Part shown: positions 1-9,414 of the stretch, piece by piece | Layout of the letters: every line of letters begins with the position of its first letter | Position numbering within the stretch: position 1 is the stretch's first letter | Source of the DNA: Miniphocaeibacter massiliensis | Lineage (GTDB): Bacteria; Bacillota; Clostridia; Tissierellales; Peptoniphilaceae | Assembly: GCF_900232905.1 (NCBI RefSeq) | Contig: NZ_OCTQ01000001.1 | Span: 1 to 64,000 of the forward strand | Length of the DNA stretch: 64,000 nt | Reading direction: 5' to 3' | Notes under the pieces: model-generated | Database searches by the model: none | What the model was told of the DNA's origin: nothing | Seen by the model: the letters and a program-made list of their open reading frames with translations, nothing else | Made by a program: the position numbers and the translations under genes

Positions 1-122
1 GGGCTTCATAGGGTGAAGATAGCGAAAGGGATACACCTGTACCCATCTCGAACACAGAAGTTAAGCCTTTCTACGCTGATGGTACTATGATGGCGACGTC
101 ATGGGAGAGTAGGTATTCGCCC
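1..122 (+). rRNA. rrf: 5S ribosomal RNA (5' end at or just before the window edge)
   Basis: The stretch has the 5S core, including CGAACACAGAAGTTAAG in loop B/C, GATGGTACTATG-type helices and GGGAGAGTAGG near the 3' end. The first bases GGGC pair with GCCC at 119-122 as the end of helix I, so at most a few 5' nucleotides are missing. This is probably the last gene of an rRNA operon whose 16S and 23S lie outside the window. Confidence 0.93.
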
Positions 123-132
123 AACAATTAAG

Positions 133-165
133 TTCCCTATACGATGGTCGTATGGGGAATTTTTT
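133..165 (+). terminator. Intrinsic terminator of the rRNA operon
   Basis: A 12-bp stem (133-144 with 148-159, one G-U pair) with a three-base loop is followed by a T run. It lies 10 bases after the 5S gene. A second, weaker hairpin (205-211 with 221-227) followed by CTTTTCTTT may act as backup. Confidence 0.88.
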
Positions 166-364
166 ATTGTAAAAAATTATTGGAAATATATATACACAAA
201 AAACAAAGAGTTCTATTTTTACTCTTTCTTTTCTTTATAGCTGAGTTTATAAATTTAGCTATTATAATTTTTGAAATATTATTACGAATTCTAAATTTTT
301 TATTAATATTAAAGTCTTTTAATTTTAGGTATATTATATTTGTAAATTAAAATGATTAATGATA
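166..364. other. AT-rich spacer, no gene recognised
   Basis: This very AT-rich gap lies between the rRNA terminator and the phosphate transporter promoter. The only open frame across it starts inside the terminator stem, has no ribosome-binding site and has a low-complexity hydrophobic translation, so I do not call it a gene. Confidence 0.6.
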
Positions 365-393
365 TTTACATAATTTGTTATTTGCGATAAAAT
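365..393 (+). promoter_or_regulatory. Promoter of the phosphate transporter operon
   Basis: TTTACA (365-370), 17-base spacer, TAAAAT (388-393). The start codon follows 32 bases later, after an AAGGAG site at 414-419. Confidence 0.55.
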
Positions 394-424
394 CAATGGG
401 TGAGAATAAATATAAGGAGTAATT

Positions 425-1474
425 ATGACAATTTCATTTTCAGGTTTTTTAAGTCAAATGACGTCTAATCCTTCATTATTAATTACAGTAGTTTTAACCT
501 TGGCTGTAATTTTTGTTAATGGATGGACAGATGCACCAAATGCAATAGCGACTTGTGTATCAACAAGGGCTATGAAAGCAAAGCCAGCTATTTTGATGGC
601 AGCAGTTTTTAATTTTCTAGGGGTTTTAGTAATGACTATGATAAATTCTAAAGTTGCACAAACTATATATAATATGGTTGACTTTAGAGGTCATTCAGAT
701 GATGCACTAATTGCTTTATGTGCTGCGTTATTTGCAATTGTAATTTGGGCAACAGCCGCTTGGTACTTTGGAATACCAACAAGCGAATCTCATGCATTAA
801 TAGCAGGACTTTCTGGTGCAGCGATAGCATTACAAAATAGCCTTAGAGGTATAAATGGCAGTGAATGGATTAAAGTTGTATATGGACTAGGATTATCAAC
901 ATTATTAGGATTTGGATTCGGTTATGGAATAGTATGGATTGTGAAGATGCTATTTAGAAGAATTGATAGACGTAAAACTCAAGGGTTTTTTCAAGGAAGT
1001 CAGATAGCAGGTGGTGCGGCCATGGCATTTATGCATGGAGCTCAAGATGGACAGAAGTTCATGGGAGTTTTTATGTTAGGTATGTTTTTAGCTAAGGGTT
1101 CTGAAGCAACGAGTTTTGAAATACCTCTTTGGTTAATGGTACTTTGTTCTCTAGTTATGGGTATAGGAACTTCTATAGGAGGATATAAAATTATAAAATC
1201 AGTTGGTATGGATATGGTAAAACTTGAAAAGTATGAAGGTTTTTCTGCAGATTTAGGGGCAGCCCTCTGCTTGTTAGTATCTTCTGTTCTAGGTTTGCCA
1301 GTTAGTACTACTCATGTCAAAACAACTGCCATTATGGGAGTTGGAGCCTCAAAGAGACTTACTAATGTTAATTGGTCAGTAGTCAAGGAAATGGTGTTAA
1401 CTTGGGTATTAACTTTCCCAGGATGTGGAATTATTGGTTTTATAATGGCCAAAATATTTATGATTTTGTTTTAA
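425..1474 (+). CDS. pit: Inorganic phosphate transporter, PiT family
   Basis: Predicted low-affinity phosphate permease of the PiT (PF01384) family: a cation-coupled carrier in the cytoplasmic membrane. The 349-residue product is a chain of hydrophobic segments around a charged central loop. It carries the two inverted PiT signatures, NGWTDAPNAIAT near residue 30 and MHGAQDGQKFMG near residue 203. The first is a variant of the usual GANDxxNA: W and T replace A and N, while D and the final NA are kept. The start is supported by AAGGAG six bases upstream. Ten bases downstream follows a DUF47 gene, the usual operon partner of PiT carriers. Family membership is firm; phosphate as substrate is inferred from the family. 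Confidence 0.92.
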   Translation: MTISFSGFLSQMTSNPSLLITVVLTLAVIFVNGWTDAPNAIATCVSTRAMKAKPAILMAAVFNFLGVLVMTMINSKVAQTIYNMVDFRGHSDDALIALCAALFAIVIWATAAWYFGIPTSESHALIAGLSGAAIALQNSLRGINGSEWIKVVYGLGLSTLLGFGFGYGIVWIVKMLFRRIDRRKTQGFFQGSQIAGGAAMAFMHGAQDGQKFMGVFMLGMFLAKGSEATSFEIPLWLMVLCSLVMGIGTSIGGYKIIKSVGMDMVKLEKYEGFSADLGAALCLLVSSVLGLPVSTTHVKTTAIMGVGASKRLTNVNWSVVKEMVLTWVLTFPGCGIIGFIMAKIFMILF

Positions 1475-1483
1475 GGAGATAAT

Positions 1484-2098
1484 ATGTCAGTTTATAATTA
1501 TTATAATGGATTTGCTAAAATGTCAGAGAAGGCAAAAGAATGTGCTAAGTATTTAAACAATGAATTGAAGTCTTTTGACAAATCAACATTACCATCTAAG
1601 ATAGATGAGATTCATTTAATTGAGCATGAAAGTGATGAAATTAAACATGAAATTATGGAAAATTTAGTAAAAGAGTTTTTACCACCAATAGAGAGAGAAG
1701 ATATTATGGGATTAACTCATTACTTAGATAATGTTACAGATAATTTAGAAGAAGTTTTAAGAAGTATATATATGTATGGTATAGAAAATATTACTGATGA
1801 AGCTATTAAGTTAAGTGAGTTAATAATAAAATGTGTAGATTCTATGCATAAATGTATGGAAGAGTTACATAATTTTAAAAAGTCAAAATCTTTAAAAAGT
1901 TTAATTATTACAGTTAATAATATTGAAGAAGAAGGTGACGAATATTATTTAAAAACTATGAAAAACTTATATAGTAGTGAAAAAGATACTTTATATATTT
2001 TGTCATGGACTAAGATATATGATTTATTAGAAAAATGCTTAGACTCCTGTGAAACTGTAGCAGGAGAATTAGAAACTATAGTGTTAAAAAATAGTTAA
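1484..2098 (+). CDS. DUF47 family PhoU-like protein, PiT accessory
   Basis: This 204-residue, entirely helical and charged protein matches the DUF47/PhoU_div (PF01865) family in length, composition and position. These cytosolic proteins resemble PhoU and are thought to control activity or assembly of a neighbouring PiT carrier. Visible features are the acidic helix IDEIHLIEHESDEIKHEI (about residues 40-57) and LPPIEREDIMGL (about 68-79), a conserved DUF47 stretch. The start has AAGGAG seven bases upstream and lies 10 bases after the carrier gene. The biochemical mechanism of the family is not settled. Confidence 0.88.
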   Translation: MSVYNYYNGFAKMSEKAKECAKYLNNELKSFDKSTLPSKIDEIHLIEHESDEIKHEIMENLVKEFLPPIEREDIMGLTHYLDNVTDNLEEVLRSIYMYGIENITDEAIKLSELIIKCVDSMHKCMEELHNFKKSKSLKSLIITVNNIEEEGDEYYLKTMKNLYSSEKDTLYILSWTKIYDLLEKCLDSCETVAGELETIVLKNS

Positions 2099-2116
2099 TT
2101 CTTTAGGGGGAATTTA

Positions 2117-2764
2117 ATGAAGTTTTTTATAGATACAGCAAATGTAGAAGAAATTAAAGAGGTTGCTTCATGGGGAATAGTAGATGGAGTTACTACAAAT
2201 CCTTCACTCATTGCTAAAGAAGGCAGAATATTTAAAGATGTAATAAAGGAAATTACAAAAATAGTAGATGGACCAATATCAGCAGAAGTAATAAGTTTAG
2301 ATTCTGACGGTATGGTTAAAGAAGCTATGGACTTGGTTCCAATTAATAAAAATATAGTAATAAAGCTTCCAATGACTAAAGAAGGGCTTAAAGCTTGTAA
2401 ACAACTTTCAGATAAAGGTGTAAAAACAAATGTAACTTTAATTTTTTCAGCATCTCAAGCTTTAATGGCTGCTAAAGCTGGAGCAACTTATGTAAGTCCA
2501 TTTCTAGGAAGATTAGATGATATAAGCTCAGATGGTATGATATTGATTGAAGATATTGTAGAAATCTTTACTAATTATGATATAGATACAGAAATTATTT
2601 GTGCTTCAGTTAGACATCCAATTCACTTAGTAAATTGCGCAAAAATAGGAGCTGATATTGCCACAGTACCTTATAAAGTTTTTGAACAAATGCTAAAACA
2701 TCCTTTAACAGATATGGGAATAGAAAAGTTTTTAAAAGATTGGGAATCAGTAAAAGATTTATAA
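2117..2764 (+). CDS. fsa: Fructose-6-phosphate aldolase / transaldolase-like (FSA/TalC)
   Basis: A short 215-residue transaldolase-family enzyme. [15 protein letters not shown] at the start and [13 protein letters not shown] (about residues 25-37) are hallmarks of the FSA/TalC subgroup. The Schiff-base lysine is in NIVIKLPMT (about residue 86) and [10 protein letters not shown] follows. Such proteins either cleave fructose 6-phosphate to dihydroxyacetone and glyceraldehyde 3-phosphate or act as small transaldolases; sequence alone does not separate the two. A GGGGGAA site precedes the ATG. A terminator separates it from glpX, another sugar-phosphate enzyme. The order fsa-glpX-rho-rpmE is typical of clostridial genomes. 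Confidence 0.9.
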   Translation: MKFFIDTANVEEIKEVASWGIVDGVTTNPSLIAKEGRIFKDVIKEITKIVDGPISAEVISLDSDGMVKEAMDLVPINKNIVIKLPMTKEGLKACKQLSDKGVKTNVTLIFSASQALMAAKAGATYVSPFLGRLDDISSDGMILIEDIVEIFTNYDIDTEIICASVRHPIHLVNCAKIGADIATVPYKVFEQMLKHPLTDMGIEKFLKDWESVKDL

Positions 2765-2770
2765 AATTAC

Positions 2771-2790
2771 GAGGGCAAAGCCCTCTTTTT
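2771..2790 (+). terminator. Short terminator or attenuator between fsa and glpX
   Basis: GAGGGC (2771-2776), three-base loop, GCCCTC (2780-2785), then TTTTTTA. The T run ends only a few bases before the glpX ribosome-binding site (GGAGG at 2795-2799). The stem is only 6 bp, so termination is probably partial. Confidence 0.65.
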
Positions 2791-2804
2791 TATTGGAGGA
2801 TATT

Positions 2805-3797
2805 ATGGATATAAATTTACCTTTAAACCTTGTTAGAGTAACAGAAGCAGCAGCGATTAGATCATTTAGATATATGGGGTTAGGAGATAAAAATGCTGCT
2901 GACCAAGCCGCTGTTGATGCAATGCATTTAATATTTAATGGACTTGATATGGACGGTACAGTTGTTATTGGTGAGGGAGAGATAGATGAAGCTCCAATGC
3001 TTTATATAGGTGAAAAACTAGGTACTGGAAGGGAAGGATCTGTTAAGTTAGATATAGCTGTTGATCCAGTTGAAGGAACTAATCTAGTAGCAAAAGGTCA
3101 GAATAATGCAATTTCTGTTATTGCAGCAGCTCCAAAGGGATGTCTGTTAAATGCTCCGGATATGTACATGGAAAAAATTGCATGTGGACCTGAAGGGGTT
3201 GGCTCAATACATTTAGATTTACCAATAGAAGAAAATATTAGAAGAATTGCAAAGATAAAAAATAAGGAAATTTCTGAAACAATAGTAATGGTTCAAGATA
3301 GGGCAAGGCATAAAGATTTAGTAGAAAAAATAAGAAATTATGGATCAAGAGTTAAATTATTTAACGATGGAGATGTTAATTCAAGTATCTCTACTTGTTT
3401 TAAGAGATCGGGAGTAGATTTGTTTGTAGGTATAGGAGGAGCACCTGAAGGAGTAATATCTGCAGCAGCAATTAAATCACTTGGAGGTTTATTTCAAGGA
3501 AGATTGAAGCCAAGAAATGATGAAGAAATTTCAAGATGCAAAACTATGGGTATAAATGACATAAATAAACTATTAAGCTTAGATGACTTGGTAAAAGGAA
3601 ACGAAGCCTTATTTGCAGCAACAGGTATAACAGATGGAGAATTTTTGAATGGTGTGGTTCAATATCCCAATAATACTGTAAAAACTCATTCAATAATGTT
3701 AAGAGCAGAAACAGGGACTATAAGATTTGTTGAAGCATTGCATAAATTGGATAATAAACCACAGCTATCACCAAGAAACTCAAATTGGAGGAAATAG
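2805..3797 (+). CDS. glpX: Fructose-1,6-bisphosphatase class II
   Basis: Hydrolyses fructose 1,6-bisphosphate to fructose 6-phosphate, the gluconeogenic step opposite to phosphofructokinase. The 330-residue product has the class II metal-site motifs [10 protein letters not shown] (about residues 54-63) and DPVEGTNL (about 84-91), plus [12 protein letters not shown] late in the protein, all typical of GlpX. I start at the ATG with GGAGG six bases upstream; an in-frame TTG four codons earlier would sit inside that ribosome-binding site. The stop is one base from the rho start, so the two are translationally close. Confidence 0.94.
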   Translation: MDINLPLNLVRVTEAAAIRSFRYMGLGDKNAADQAAVDAMHLIFNGLDMDGTVVIGEGEIDEAPMLYIGEKLGTGREGSVKLDIAVDPVEGTNLVAKGQNNAISVIAAAPKGCLLNAPDMYMEKIACGPEGVGSIHLDLPIEENIRRIAKIKNKEISETIVMVQDRARHKDLVEKIRNYGSRVKLFNDGDVNSSISTCFKRSGVDLFVGIGGAPEGVISAAAIKSLGGLFQGRLKPRNDEEISRCKTMGINDINKLLSLDDLVKGNEALFAATGITDGEFLNGVVQYPNNTVKTHSIMLRAETGTIRFVEALHKLDNKPQLSPRNSNWRK

Positions 3798-3798
3798 A

Positions 3799-5145
3799 TT
3801 GGACTTAGATGTGTTAAAAGACAAAAAGATAGATGACTTAAAGGTAATAGCAAAAGCTTTAGGTGTACCAGGAATATCAAAATATCGTAAAAATGAACTT
3901 ATAGAAGAGATTATAAAACAAGCAGAAATAAATGACAGGAACAATTCGGTAAAAGAAGAAACTATTTTCGTTCAAGAAGATAATTCTGATGTGGAAATAG
4001 AATCAAATGTAAAAGAAAATACTGGAGGAACTAAAGAAATATCGGGAATTTTAGATATTTTACCAGATGGATATGGATTTTTAAGATCTGACGGTTATAA
4101 TTCTGGAGATGAAGATATTTATGTACCACCAGTTCAAATAAGAAGATTTAGGTTAAAAACAGGAGATTATATAGTTGGACTAACGAGAGAAAAAAAAGAA
4201 AAAGAAAAGTTTTCTCCTCTTATATATGTAAATTCAGTAAATTATGAAGGACCAGAGAATCTAAGAAATAGAAGAAATTTTGAAGATTTAACGCCAATAT
4301 ACCCAACTAAAAGATTAAAGTTAGAGAATAATAAAAATGAATTATCTACAAGAATAATAGACTTGGTTTCTCCAATAGGAAAAGGGCAAAGGGGAATGAT
4401 AGTTGCACCACCAAAAACAGGAAAAACAACTTTACTTAAATCTATAGCAAATGCAATTTCAAAAAATAATCCAGAAGCTTTCTTAATAGTTTTATTAATC
4501 GATGAAAGACCAGAAGAAGTTACAGATATGCAAAGATCTGTAAATGGTGAAGTAGTAGCTTCAACATTTGATGAACTTCCTCAAAATCATACAAGAATTT
4601 CCGAAATAGTTTTAGAAAGAGCAAAAAGACTTGTTGAACATGGTAAAGATGTAGTTATATTAATGGACAGCTTAACAAGACTTTCAAGAGCATATAATAT
4701 TACTAGCCCATATTCAGGAAAAACTTTATCTGGAGGACTTGATCCTTTAGCTCTAAATCATCCAAAGAGGTTTTTTGGTGCAGCAAGAAATATAGAAGAA
4801 GGTGGCAGTTTAACAATATTAGCTACAGCATTAATAGATACAGGATCTAGAATGGATGATGTTATATTTGAAGAATTTAAAGGTACAGGTAATATGGAGG
4901 TACATTTAGATAGAAATCTTTCAGATTTAAGAGTATTTCCTGCAATAGATATTTATAAGTCAGGAACTCGAAAGGAAGAACTTTTACTTTCAAATGATGA
5001 GTTAGAGACTATGAGAAAGATTAGAAGAACACTATCTAAGAGTAGTAATCAACAAATTGCAGATAAAATAATGGAAATGCTGAAAAACACAAAAAGTAAC
5101 GAAGAATTTGTAAATTCAATAAATAAAGTTAATTTTAATAGTTGA
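3799..5145 (+). CDS. rho: Transcription termination factor Rho
   Basis: Hexameric RNA-dependent ATPase that ends transcription. Domains in order: a Rho_N SAP-like helical domain (about residues 1-45), a short acidic linker, a cold-shock-type RNA-binding domain ([18 protein letters not shown], about 80-97), and a RecA-type motor with Walker A in [12 protein letters not shown] (about 205), [10 protein letters not shown] (about 233) and [12 protein letters not shown] (about 287). I choose TTG at 3799 because GGAGG (3787-3791) lies seven bases upstream and it follows the glpX stop directly. The longer reading from 3727 would run through the glpX coding sequence. The product is then 448 residues, without the long insertions seen in some Rho proteins. 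Confidence 0.93.
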   Translation: MDLDVLKDKKIDDLKVIAKALGVPGISKYRKNELIEEIIKQAEINDRNNSVKEETIFVQEDNSDVEIESNVKENTGGTKEISGILDILPDGYGFLRSDGYNSGDEDIYVPPVQIRRFRLKTGDYIVGLTREKKEKEKFSPLIYVNSVNYEGPENLRNRRNFEDLTPIYPTKRLKLENNKNELSTRIIDLVSPIGKGQRGMIVAPPKTGKTTLLKSIANAISKNNPEAFLIVLLIDERPEEVTDMQRSVNGEVVASTFDELPQNHTRISEIVLERAKRLVEHGKDVVILMDSLTRLSRAYNITSPYSGKTLSGGLDPLALNHPKRFFGAARNIEEGGSLTILATALIDTGSRMDDVIFEEFKGTGNMEVHLDRNLSDLRVFPAIDIYKSGTRKEELLLSNDELETMRKIRRTLSKSSNQQIADKIMEMLKNTKSNEEFVNSINKVNFNS

Positions 5146-5170
5146 TTAAGAGAAAATACTATGGTATAAT
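5142..5170 (+). promoter_or_regulatory. Promoter of rpmE
   Basis: TTGATT (5142-5147), 17-base spacer, TATAAT (5165-5170). The -35 box overlaps the rho stop codon, so rpmE can be transcribed independently of rho. Confidence 0.75.
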
Positions 5171-5214
5171 TGTAAAGCTGAATGTTTGTAAACTATAACG
5201 AAAGAGGTGAAAGA

Positions 5215-5418
5215 ATGAAAGACGGAATTCATCCAGAATATCATGAAGCTACAGTAACTTGTGTTTCATGTGGAAATACTTTTAAAACAGGTTCAACAAA
5301 AGAAGAGATTAAAGTTGAAATTTGTTCAGAATGTCATCCTTTCTACACAGGTCGTCAAAGATTTGTAGAACGTGGTGGTAGAGTTGAGAAATTTAAGGAA
5401 AAATATAATATTAAATAG
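5215..5418 (+). CDS. rpmE: 50S ribosomal protein bL31
   Basis: Ribosomal protein bL31, bridging the large and small subunit heads. The 67-residue product starts [16 protein letters not shown] and keeps two CxxC-type pairs (CVSC about residues 16-19, CSEC about 36-39), so it is the zinc-binding C+ form expected under zinc-replete conditions. It ends with the conserved [20 protein letters not shown] block. The start is set by GAGGTGAAAG just upstream; an earlier ATG at 5182 has no good site. It has its own promoter and terminator. Confidence 0.95.
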   Translation: MKDGIHPEYHEATVTCVSCGNTFKTGSTKEEIKVEICSECHPFYTGRQRFVERGGRVEKFKEKYNIK

Positions 5419-5427
5419 TTCAAAAGG

Positions 5428-5453
5428 GCTAGTACGTAAAGTACTAGCTTTTT
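5428..5453 (+). terminator. Intrinsic terminator after rpmE
   Basis: A perfect 8-bp stem GCTAGTAC / GTACTAGC (5428-5435, 5441-5448) with a five-base loop and a T tail. Confidence 0.88.
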
Positions 5454-5470
5454 AAAATATAGGAGTATTT

Positions 5471-6394
5471 ATGGCAAATAAAAAAAAGACAACTATAGGT
5501 GGACAAGCATTATACGAAGGAATTTTAATGAGAGGTCCTTACAAAACTAGCATAGTAGTTAGAAAACCAGATAATGAATTAGAGATAACGGAAGAAGAAA
5601 ATAAAACAATAAGTTCTAAATATAAAATTTTAAGGATGCCTTTTATTAGAGGAATAGTATCTCTAATAGAGTCTTTAGTAATGGGAACAAAAGCCTTAGT
5701 CTATTCAATTTCCTTTTTTGATGATGAGGAAGATGAAGAAGAAAGTTTTTTAGAAAAAAAATTTGGTGAAAAGGCAGAGTCTATAGGGACGGCTTTATCG
5801 ATCATATCATCATTAGCTCTATCCATATTAATATTTTTCTTTATTCCCACAATAGTCACATCTTTGTTTAAGAAAATAGTCACAAATACTGTTTTATTAA
5901 ATTTAATAGAAGGATTTATAAGAATAATTATATTTTTAGCTTATATTTACTTAGTCTCAAAGCTTGAAGATATGAAAAGAGTTTTTATGTATCATGGTGC
6001 AGAGCATAAATCCATTCATTGTTATGAAAATGGAGAAGAATTGACAGTTGAAAATGTAAGAAAATGTTCAAGACTTCATAGAAGATGTGGTACAAGTTTT
6101 ATTTTTACTGTAATGATAACTTCAATATTAGTGTTGTCATTTTTTGGCTGGCCAAATCCATTAATGAGACTTGTAACTAGATTATTAGCATTACCGTTCA
6201 TAGCAGGTTTTTCTTATGAAATAAATAGACTGTTAGGTAGAGCTGATGGAATAATTTCAAAAATATTATCTGCACCAGGACTTTTGGTTCAAAAACTAGG
6301 TACAGTAAAAGAACCTACAGATGATATGATAGAAGTTGCAATAGTTGCACTAAAAAAAGTTATACCAGAAGATTCGAAGGCTGATATATGGTAG
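5471..6394 (+). CDS. DUF1385 family membrane protein (YqhQ-like)
   Basis: A 307-residue member of DUF1385 (PF07136), of unknown function. The start GGQALYEGILMRGP and the central MYHGAEHKSIHCYENGEEL block with RRCGTSF are the family's conserved segments. Hydrophobic segments lie at about residues 108-135, 140-160 and 205-245. Its His and Cys residues suggest metal binding, which is inference. In Clostridia this gene commonly sits between rpmE and prmC, as here. The ATG has AGGAG seven bases upstream. The coding end overlaps prmC by 7 bases, indicating one transcript. Confidence 0.85.
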   Translation: MANKKKTTIGGQALYEGILMRGPYKTSIVVRKPDNELEITEEENKTISSKYKILRMPFIRGIVSLIESLVMGTKALVYSISFFDDEEDEEESFLEKKFGEKAESIGTALSIISSLALSILIFFFIPTIVTSLFKKIVTNTVLLNLIEGFIRIIIFLAYIYLVSKLEDMKRVFMYHGAEHKSIHCYENGEELTVENVRKCSRLHRRCGTSFIFTVMITSILVLSFFGWPNPLMRLVTRLLALPFIAGFSYEINRLLGRADGIISKILSAPGLLVQKLGTVKEPTDDMIEVAIVALKKVIPEDSKADIW

Positions 6395-7188
6395 TAGATG
6401 ATGTTTTTAAACTCTTTGGAAGAGTAGATGGAGAAATTATATTAGAATACTTTTTTAACTTAGATAAAATTTCTATTTACTTAAATAGGAATAGGGTTTT
6501 AGAACAAAATGAAGAGAAAAAAATTCTAGAAATTTATGAAAAATATCAGGATAATTATCCCTTACAATATATTTTAGGAGAATGGAATTTTTATGGGCGA
6601 AATTTTTATGTAGAAGAAGGAGTTTTAATTCCTCGTTTTGAAACAGAAATCTTGGTAGAAAAAATTTTGAAATTAAATTCTAATATTAAAGATATTTTAG
6701 AAATTGGTGTTGGCACAGGAATAGTATCTTTAACATTAGCTTTAGAAAATATAAACTTAAACATAGTAGGAGTAGATATATCTAAGAAGGCTATTGAATT
6801 AGCAAATAAAAATAAAAAAAGATATAATATTAGAAATTGTAGTTTTGTAGAGAGTGATTTGTACTCCAATTTAGATAGAGAATTAAAGTATGATTTGATA
6901 GTTTCAAATCCTCCATATATAGATAATAAAGATATGAAAAAACTCGATAGAAAACTTGATTATGAACCGCAAAATGCACTATATGGTGGAGAAGATGGTT
7001 TATACTTTTATAAGAAAATAATAGAAGGTTCTATAAATTTTCTAAAAGAGAATTCTTATATTGCATTTGAAATAGGATATAATCAAGCTGAGGATATAAG
7101 TAAAGAATTAAAAAAATATAAATTTACAGATATAAAAATATACAAGGATTATAATAACTTTGATAGATGTATAATAGCTAGGAGATAA
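6388..7188 (+). CDS. prmC: Release factor glutamine methyltransferase PrmC
   Basis: S-adenosylmethionine-dependent methyltransferase that modifies the glutamine of the GGQ motif in release factors. The 266-residue protein has a helical N-terminal substrate domain, the SAM-binding ILEIGVGTGIVSLTLA (about residues 103-118), VGVDISKKAIELA, and the catalytic NPPY in VSNPPYIDN (about 173-181). It starts inside the DUF1385 gene, with an overlap of 7 bases. Its substrate gene prfA lies 1.1 kb downstream, separated only by two tightly packed transporter genes. Confidence 0.93.
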   Translation: MVVDDVFKLFGRVDGEIILEYFFNLDKISIYLNRNRVLEQNEEKKILEIYEKYQDNYPLQYILGEWNFYGRNFYVEEGVLIPRFETEILVEKILKLNSNIKDILEIGVGTGIVSLTLALENINLNIVGVDISKKAIELANKNKKRYNIRNCSFVESDLYSNLDRELKYDLIVSNPPYIDNKDMKKLDRKLDYEPQNALYGGEDGLYFYKKIIEGSINFLKENSYIAFEIGYNQAEDISKELKKYKFTDIKIYKDYNNFDRCIIARR

Positions 7189-7190
7189 AT

Positions 7191-7709
7191 ATGATTTTAT
7201 TAAAAATATTTATTACCTTTTTCAAAATAGGAGCTTTTAGTTTTGGAGGAGGATATGCAATGCTACCATTGATAATGCAAGAAGTAGTCTATACAAATGG
7301 TTGGATTAGCAAAGAGGTACTACTAAATATGGTATCAATATCCCAAGTAACTCCAGGACCAATAGCTATTAATATGGCAACATTTGTTGGATATCTAAAA
7401 ACAGGAGCCATAGGATCTTTAATAGCTACAATTGCTGTGATTTTGCCTTCAATAGTACTAGTGAGCATTATGTATTTATTTATACAAAAATTTAAAGGTA
7501 ATATATATTTAGAATGGTTTTTGAATGGAATACAAGTCGTAATAATAGGGTTAATAGCAGCAGGATTTTTATCTGTTTTTCTAGAAGGAGTAGATAGCTT
7601 AATATCAACATTGATATTTATTGTAAGCTTCTATTTAGTAGGATATAAAAAGGTACATCCTATACCTGTAATATTTGTTGCGGGATTATTGGGCACTGTG
7701 TTATTATAA
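7191..7709 (+). CDS. Chromate transporter family protein, first half-subunit
   Basis: A 172-residue half-size CHR (PF02417) protein. The N-terminal FKIGAFSFGGGYAMLPLI and the QVTPGPIAINMATFVGY block are CHR signatures, and several hydrophobic segments follow. Short-chain CHR proteins work as heteromeric pairs; the next gene encodes the second half. Known members export chromate, but many in anaerobes have no tested substrate. The start codon follows the prmC stop by two bases, and the ribosome-binding site lies within prmC. Confidence 0.88.
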   Translation: MILLKIFITFFKIGAFSFGGGYAMLPLIMQEVVYTNGWISKEVLLNMVSISQVTPGPIAINMATFVGYLKTGAIGSLIATIAVILPSIVLVSIMYLFIQKFKGNIYLEWFLNGIQVVIIGLIAAGFLSVFLEGVDSLISTLIFIVSFYLVGYKKVHPIPVIFVAGLLGTVLL

Positions 7710-7719
7710 TGGAGGCAGT

Positions 7720-8268
7720 ATGCTGTATTTTGAAATGTTTAGAGTGTTTTTTATGATAGGAGCATTTACCATAGGCGGAGGATATGCCATGGTACCTATA
7801 ATAGAAAAGGAAGTAGTAGATAAGAAAAAATGGTTAAACAATAAGGAATTTATGGAAGCATTAGCAGTAGCACAAAGTCTTCCAGGAGTATTAGCTGTCA
7901 ATTTAAGTATTTATATAGGGTTAAAGATAAAAGGATATAAGGGAGCTTTTTCTTGTATGATAGGAGCTGTTCTTCCATCGTTTTTAATAATTTTATTAGT
8001 GGCTAATTTTTATAACAAACTGGCAGATACAAAAATAGTAGATAAAATTTTTAAAGGAGCTCTTCCAGCGGTAGCTGCAGTTATAGCTGCAGCAGTATAT
8101 ACATTAGGTAAAAAATCCAAATTTAAGTATTATCATTATATTGTTGCCATTTTAGTAGCATTATCTGTAGAATTATTAAATTTAAGTCCTATATTCTTGA
8201 TTTTAGTGTTTGGAATAGGATATATAATATATAAAAAATTAGTCCTAAGTAATAGGAGAGGGGATTAA
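7720..8268 (+). CDS. Chromate transporter family protein, second half-subunit
   Basis: The 182-residue partner of the preceding half-transporter. It shows the same signature ([38 protein letters not shown]) and again four to six membrane segments. The ATG is set by GGAGG at 7711-7715; the longer frame from 7675 would overlap the first half and lacks a site. It ends one base before prfA, so both halves are embedded in the prmC-prfA translation-termination operon. Confidence 0.88.
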   Translation: MLYFEMFRVFFMIGAFTIGGGYAMVPIIEKEVVDKKKWLNNKEFMEALAVAQSLPGVLAVNLSIYIGLKIKGYKGAFSCMIGAVLPSFLIILLVANFYNKLADTKIVDKIFKGALPAVAAVIAAAVYTLGKKSKFKYYHYIVAILVALSVELLNLSPIFLILVFGIGYIIYKKLVLSNRRGD

Positions 8269-8269
8269 A

Positions 8270-9337
8270 ATGTTTGAAAATTTAGCACAAATAGAAGAAA
8301 AATATTCTGACTTAGAAACAAAAATTTCTAATCCAGAAGTTATGAAAGATATGAATAATTGGCAAAAATTAGTTAAAGAACATTCTGATTTAAAACCAAT
8401 TGTAGAAAAATATAAAGAATATGATCATGCAAAAAATATCTTAGAAGAAGATAAAGTTATGTTAAGTGAAAAGATTGATGATGATATGAAAGAGCTATTA
8501 AAAGAAGAAATATCTAACCTTGAAGAAGATATAGTAAAATTTGAAGATGAATTAAAAATTTTATTGCTTCCTAAAGATCCGAATGACCATAAGAATGTAT
8601 TCTTGGAAATAAGAGCAGGTGCGGGTGGTGATGAAGCAGGACTATTTGCAGGGGAATTACTTAGAATGTATCAAATGTTTTCAGACAAACAAGGTTGGAA
8701 AACAGAAGTTATGGAGATAGCAGAGCAAGGTGTAGGTGGAATCAAAGAAGCAATAATAATGATAAAAGGCGAGGGAGCATACTCAAAATTAAAATATGAA
8801 TCAGGAGTTCATAGAGTTCAAAGAGTTCCAACAACTGAGTCTAGTGGTAGAATTCATACATCAGCAGCAACAGTTGCAGTTTTACCAGAAGCTGATGATG
8901 TCGATGTTCAAATAGAACAAAAAGATATTAGAGTTGATGTATTTAGATCTTCAGGTAATGGTGGTCAGTCAGTAAATACAACAGATTCTGCTGTAAGGAT
9001 TACTCATATACCAACAGGACTTGTAGTTTCTTGCCAAGATGAAAAGTCTCAATTAAAAAACAAAGATAAAGCTATGAAAATACTTAAATCTAGACTTTAT
9101 GATTTAATGCAAGAAGAACAAAATAAAGATATAGCTGATTCAAGAAAGTCACAAGTAGGTTCTGGAGATAGATCTGAAAGAATTAGAACTTATAATTTTC
9201 CTCAAGGAAGAGTTACAGATCATAGAATTAATTTAACATTATATAGATTACAAGATTTCTTAGATGGAAATATTGAAGAAATGTTGGATGCATTAATAAC
9301 GTATGACCAAACCGAAAAATTAAAATTAGTAAGTTAA
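8270..9337 (+). CDS. prfA: Peptide chain release factor 1
   Basis: Recognises UAA and UAG and triggers peptidyl-tRNA hydrolysis. Of its 355 residues, the first ~100 form the helical domain 1. [21 protein letters not shown] follows (about 113-133). The codon-recognition loop [18 protein letters not shown] carries the RF1-type PxT motif (PTT rather than the common PAT). The catalytic GGQ lies in [16 protein letters not shown] (about 229). This GGQ is the substrate of the upstream prmC product. The ATG has GGAGAGGGG upstream, overlapping the end of the transporter gene. Confidence 0.95.
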   Translation: MFENLAQIEEKYSDLETKISNPEVMKDMNNWQKLVKEHSDLKPIVEKYKEYDHAKNILEEDKVMLSEKIDDDMKELLKEEISNLEEDIVKFEDELKILLLPKDPNDHKNVFLEIRAGAGGDEAGLFAGELLRMYQMFSDKQGWKTEVMEIAEQGVGGIKEAIIMIKGEGAYSKLKYESGVHRVQRVPTTESSGRIHTSAATVAVLPEADDVDVQIEQKDIRVDVFRSSGNGGQSVNTTDSAVRITHIPTGLVVSCQDEKSQLKNKDKAMKILKSRLYDLMQEEQNKDIADSRKSQVGSGDRSERIRTYNFPQGRVTDHRINLTLYRLQDFLDGNIEEMLDALITYDQTEKLKLVS

Positions 9338-9354
9338 TTTGTGAATAAAATAAT

Positions 9355-9394
9355 AAAAAATAGAAGTTGTAAATTTATAACTTCTATTTTTTTT
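9355..9394. terminator. Bidirectional terminator between prfA and the GNAT gene
   Basis: TAGAAGTT / AACTTCTA (9361-9368, 9379-9386), flanked by an A run on the left and a T run on the right, so it can stop transcription from both convergent genes. Confidence 0.82.
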
Positions 9395-9414
9395 ATTATA
9401 AGTTATAGTACATG

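Noticed and set aside
144-350. 68-codon frame after the 5S gene
   Set aside because: It starts inside the terminator stem, has no ribosome-binding site and its translation is low-complexity AT-driven sequence.
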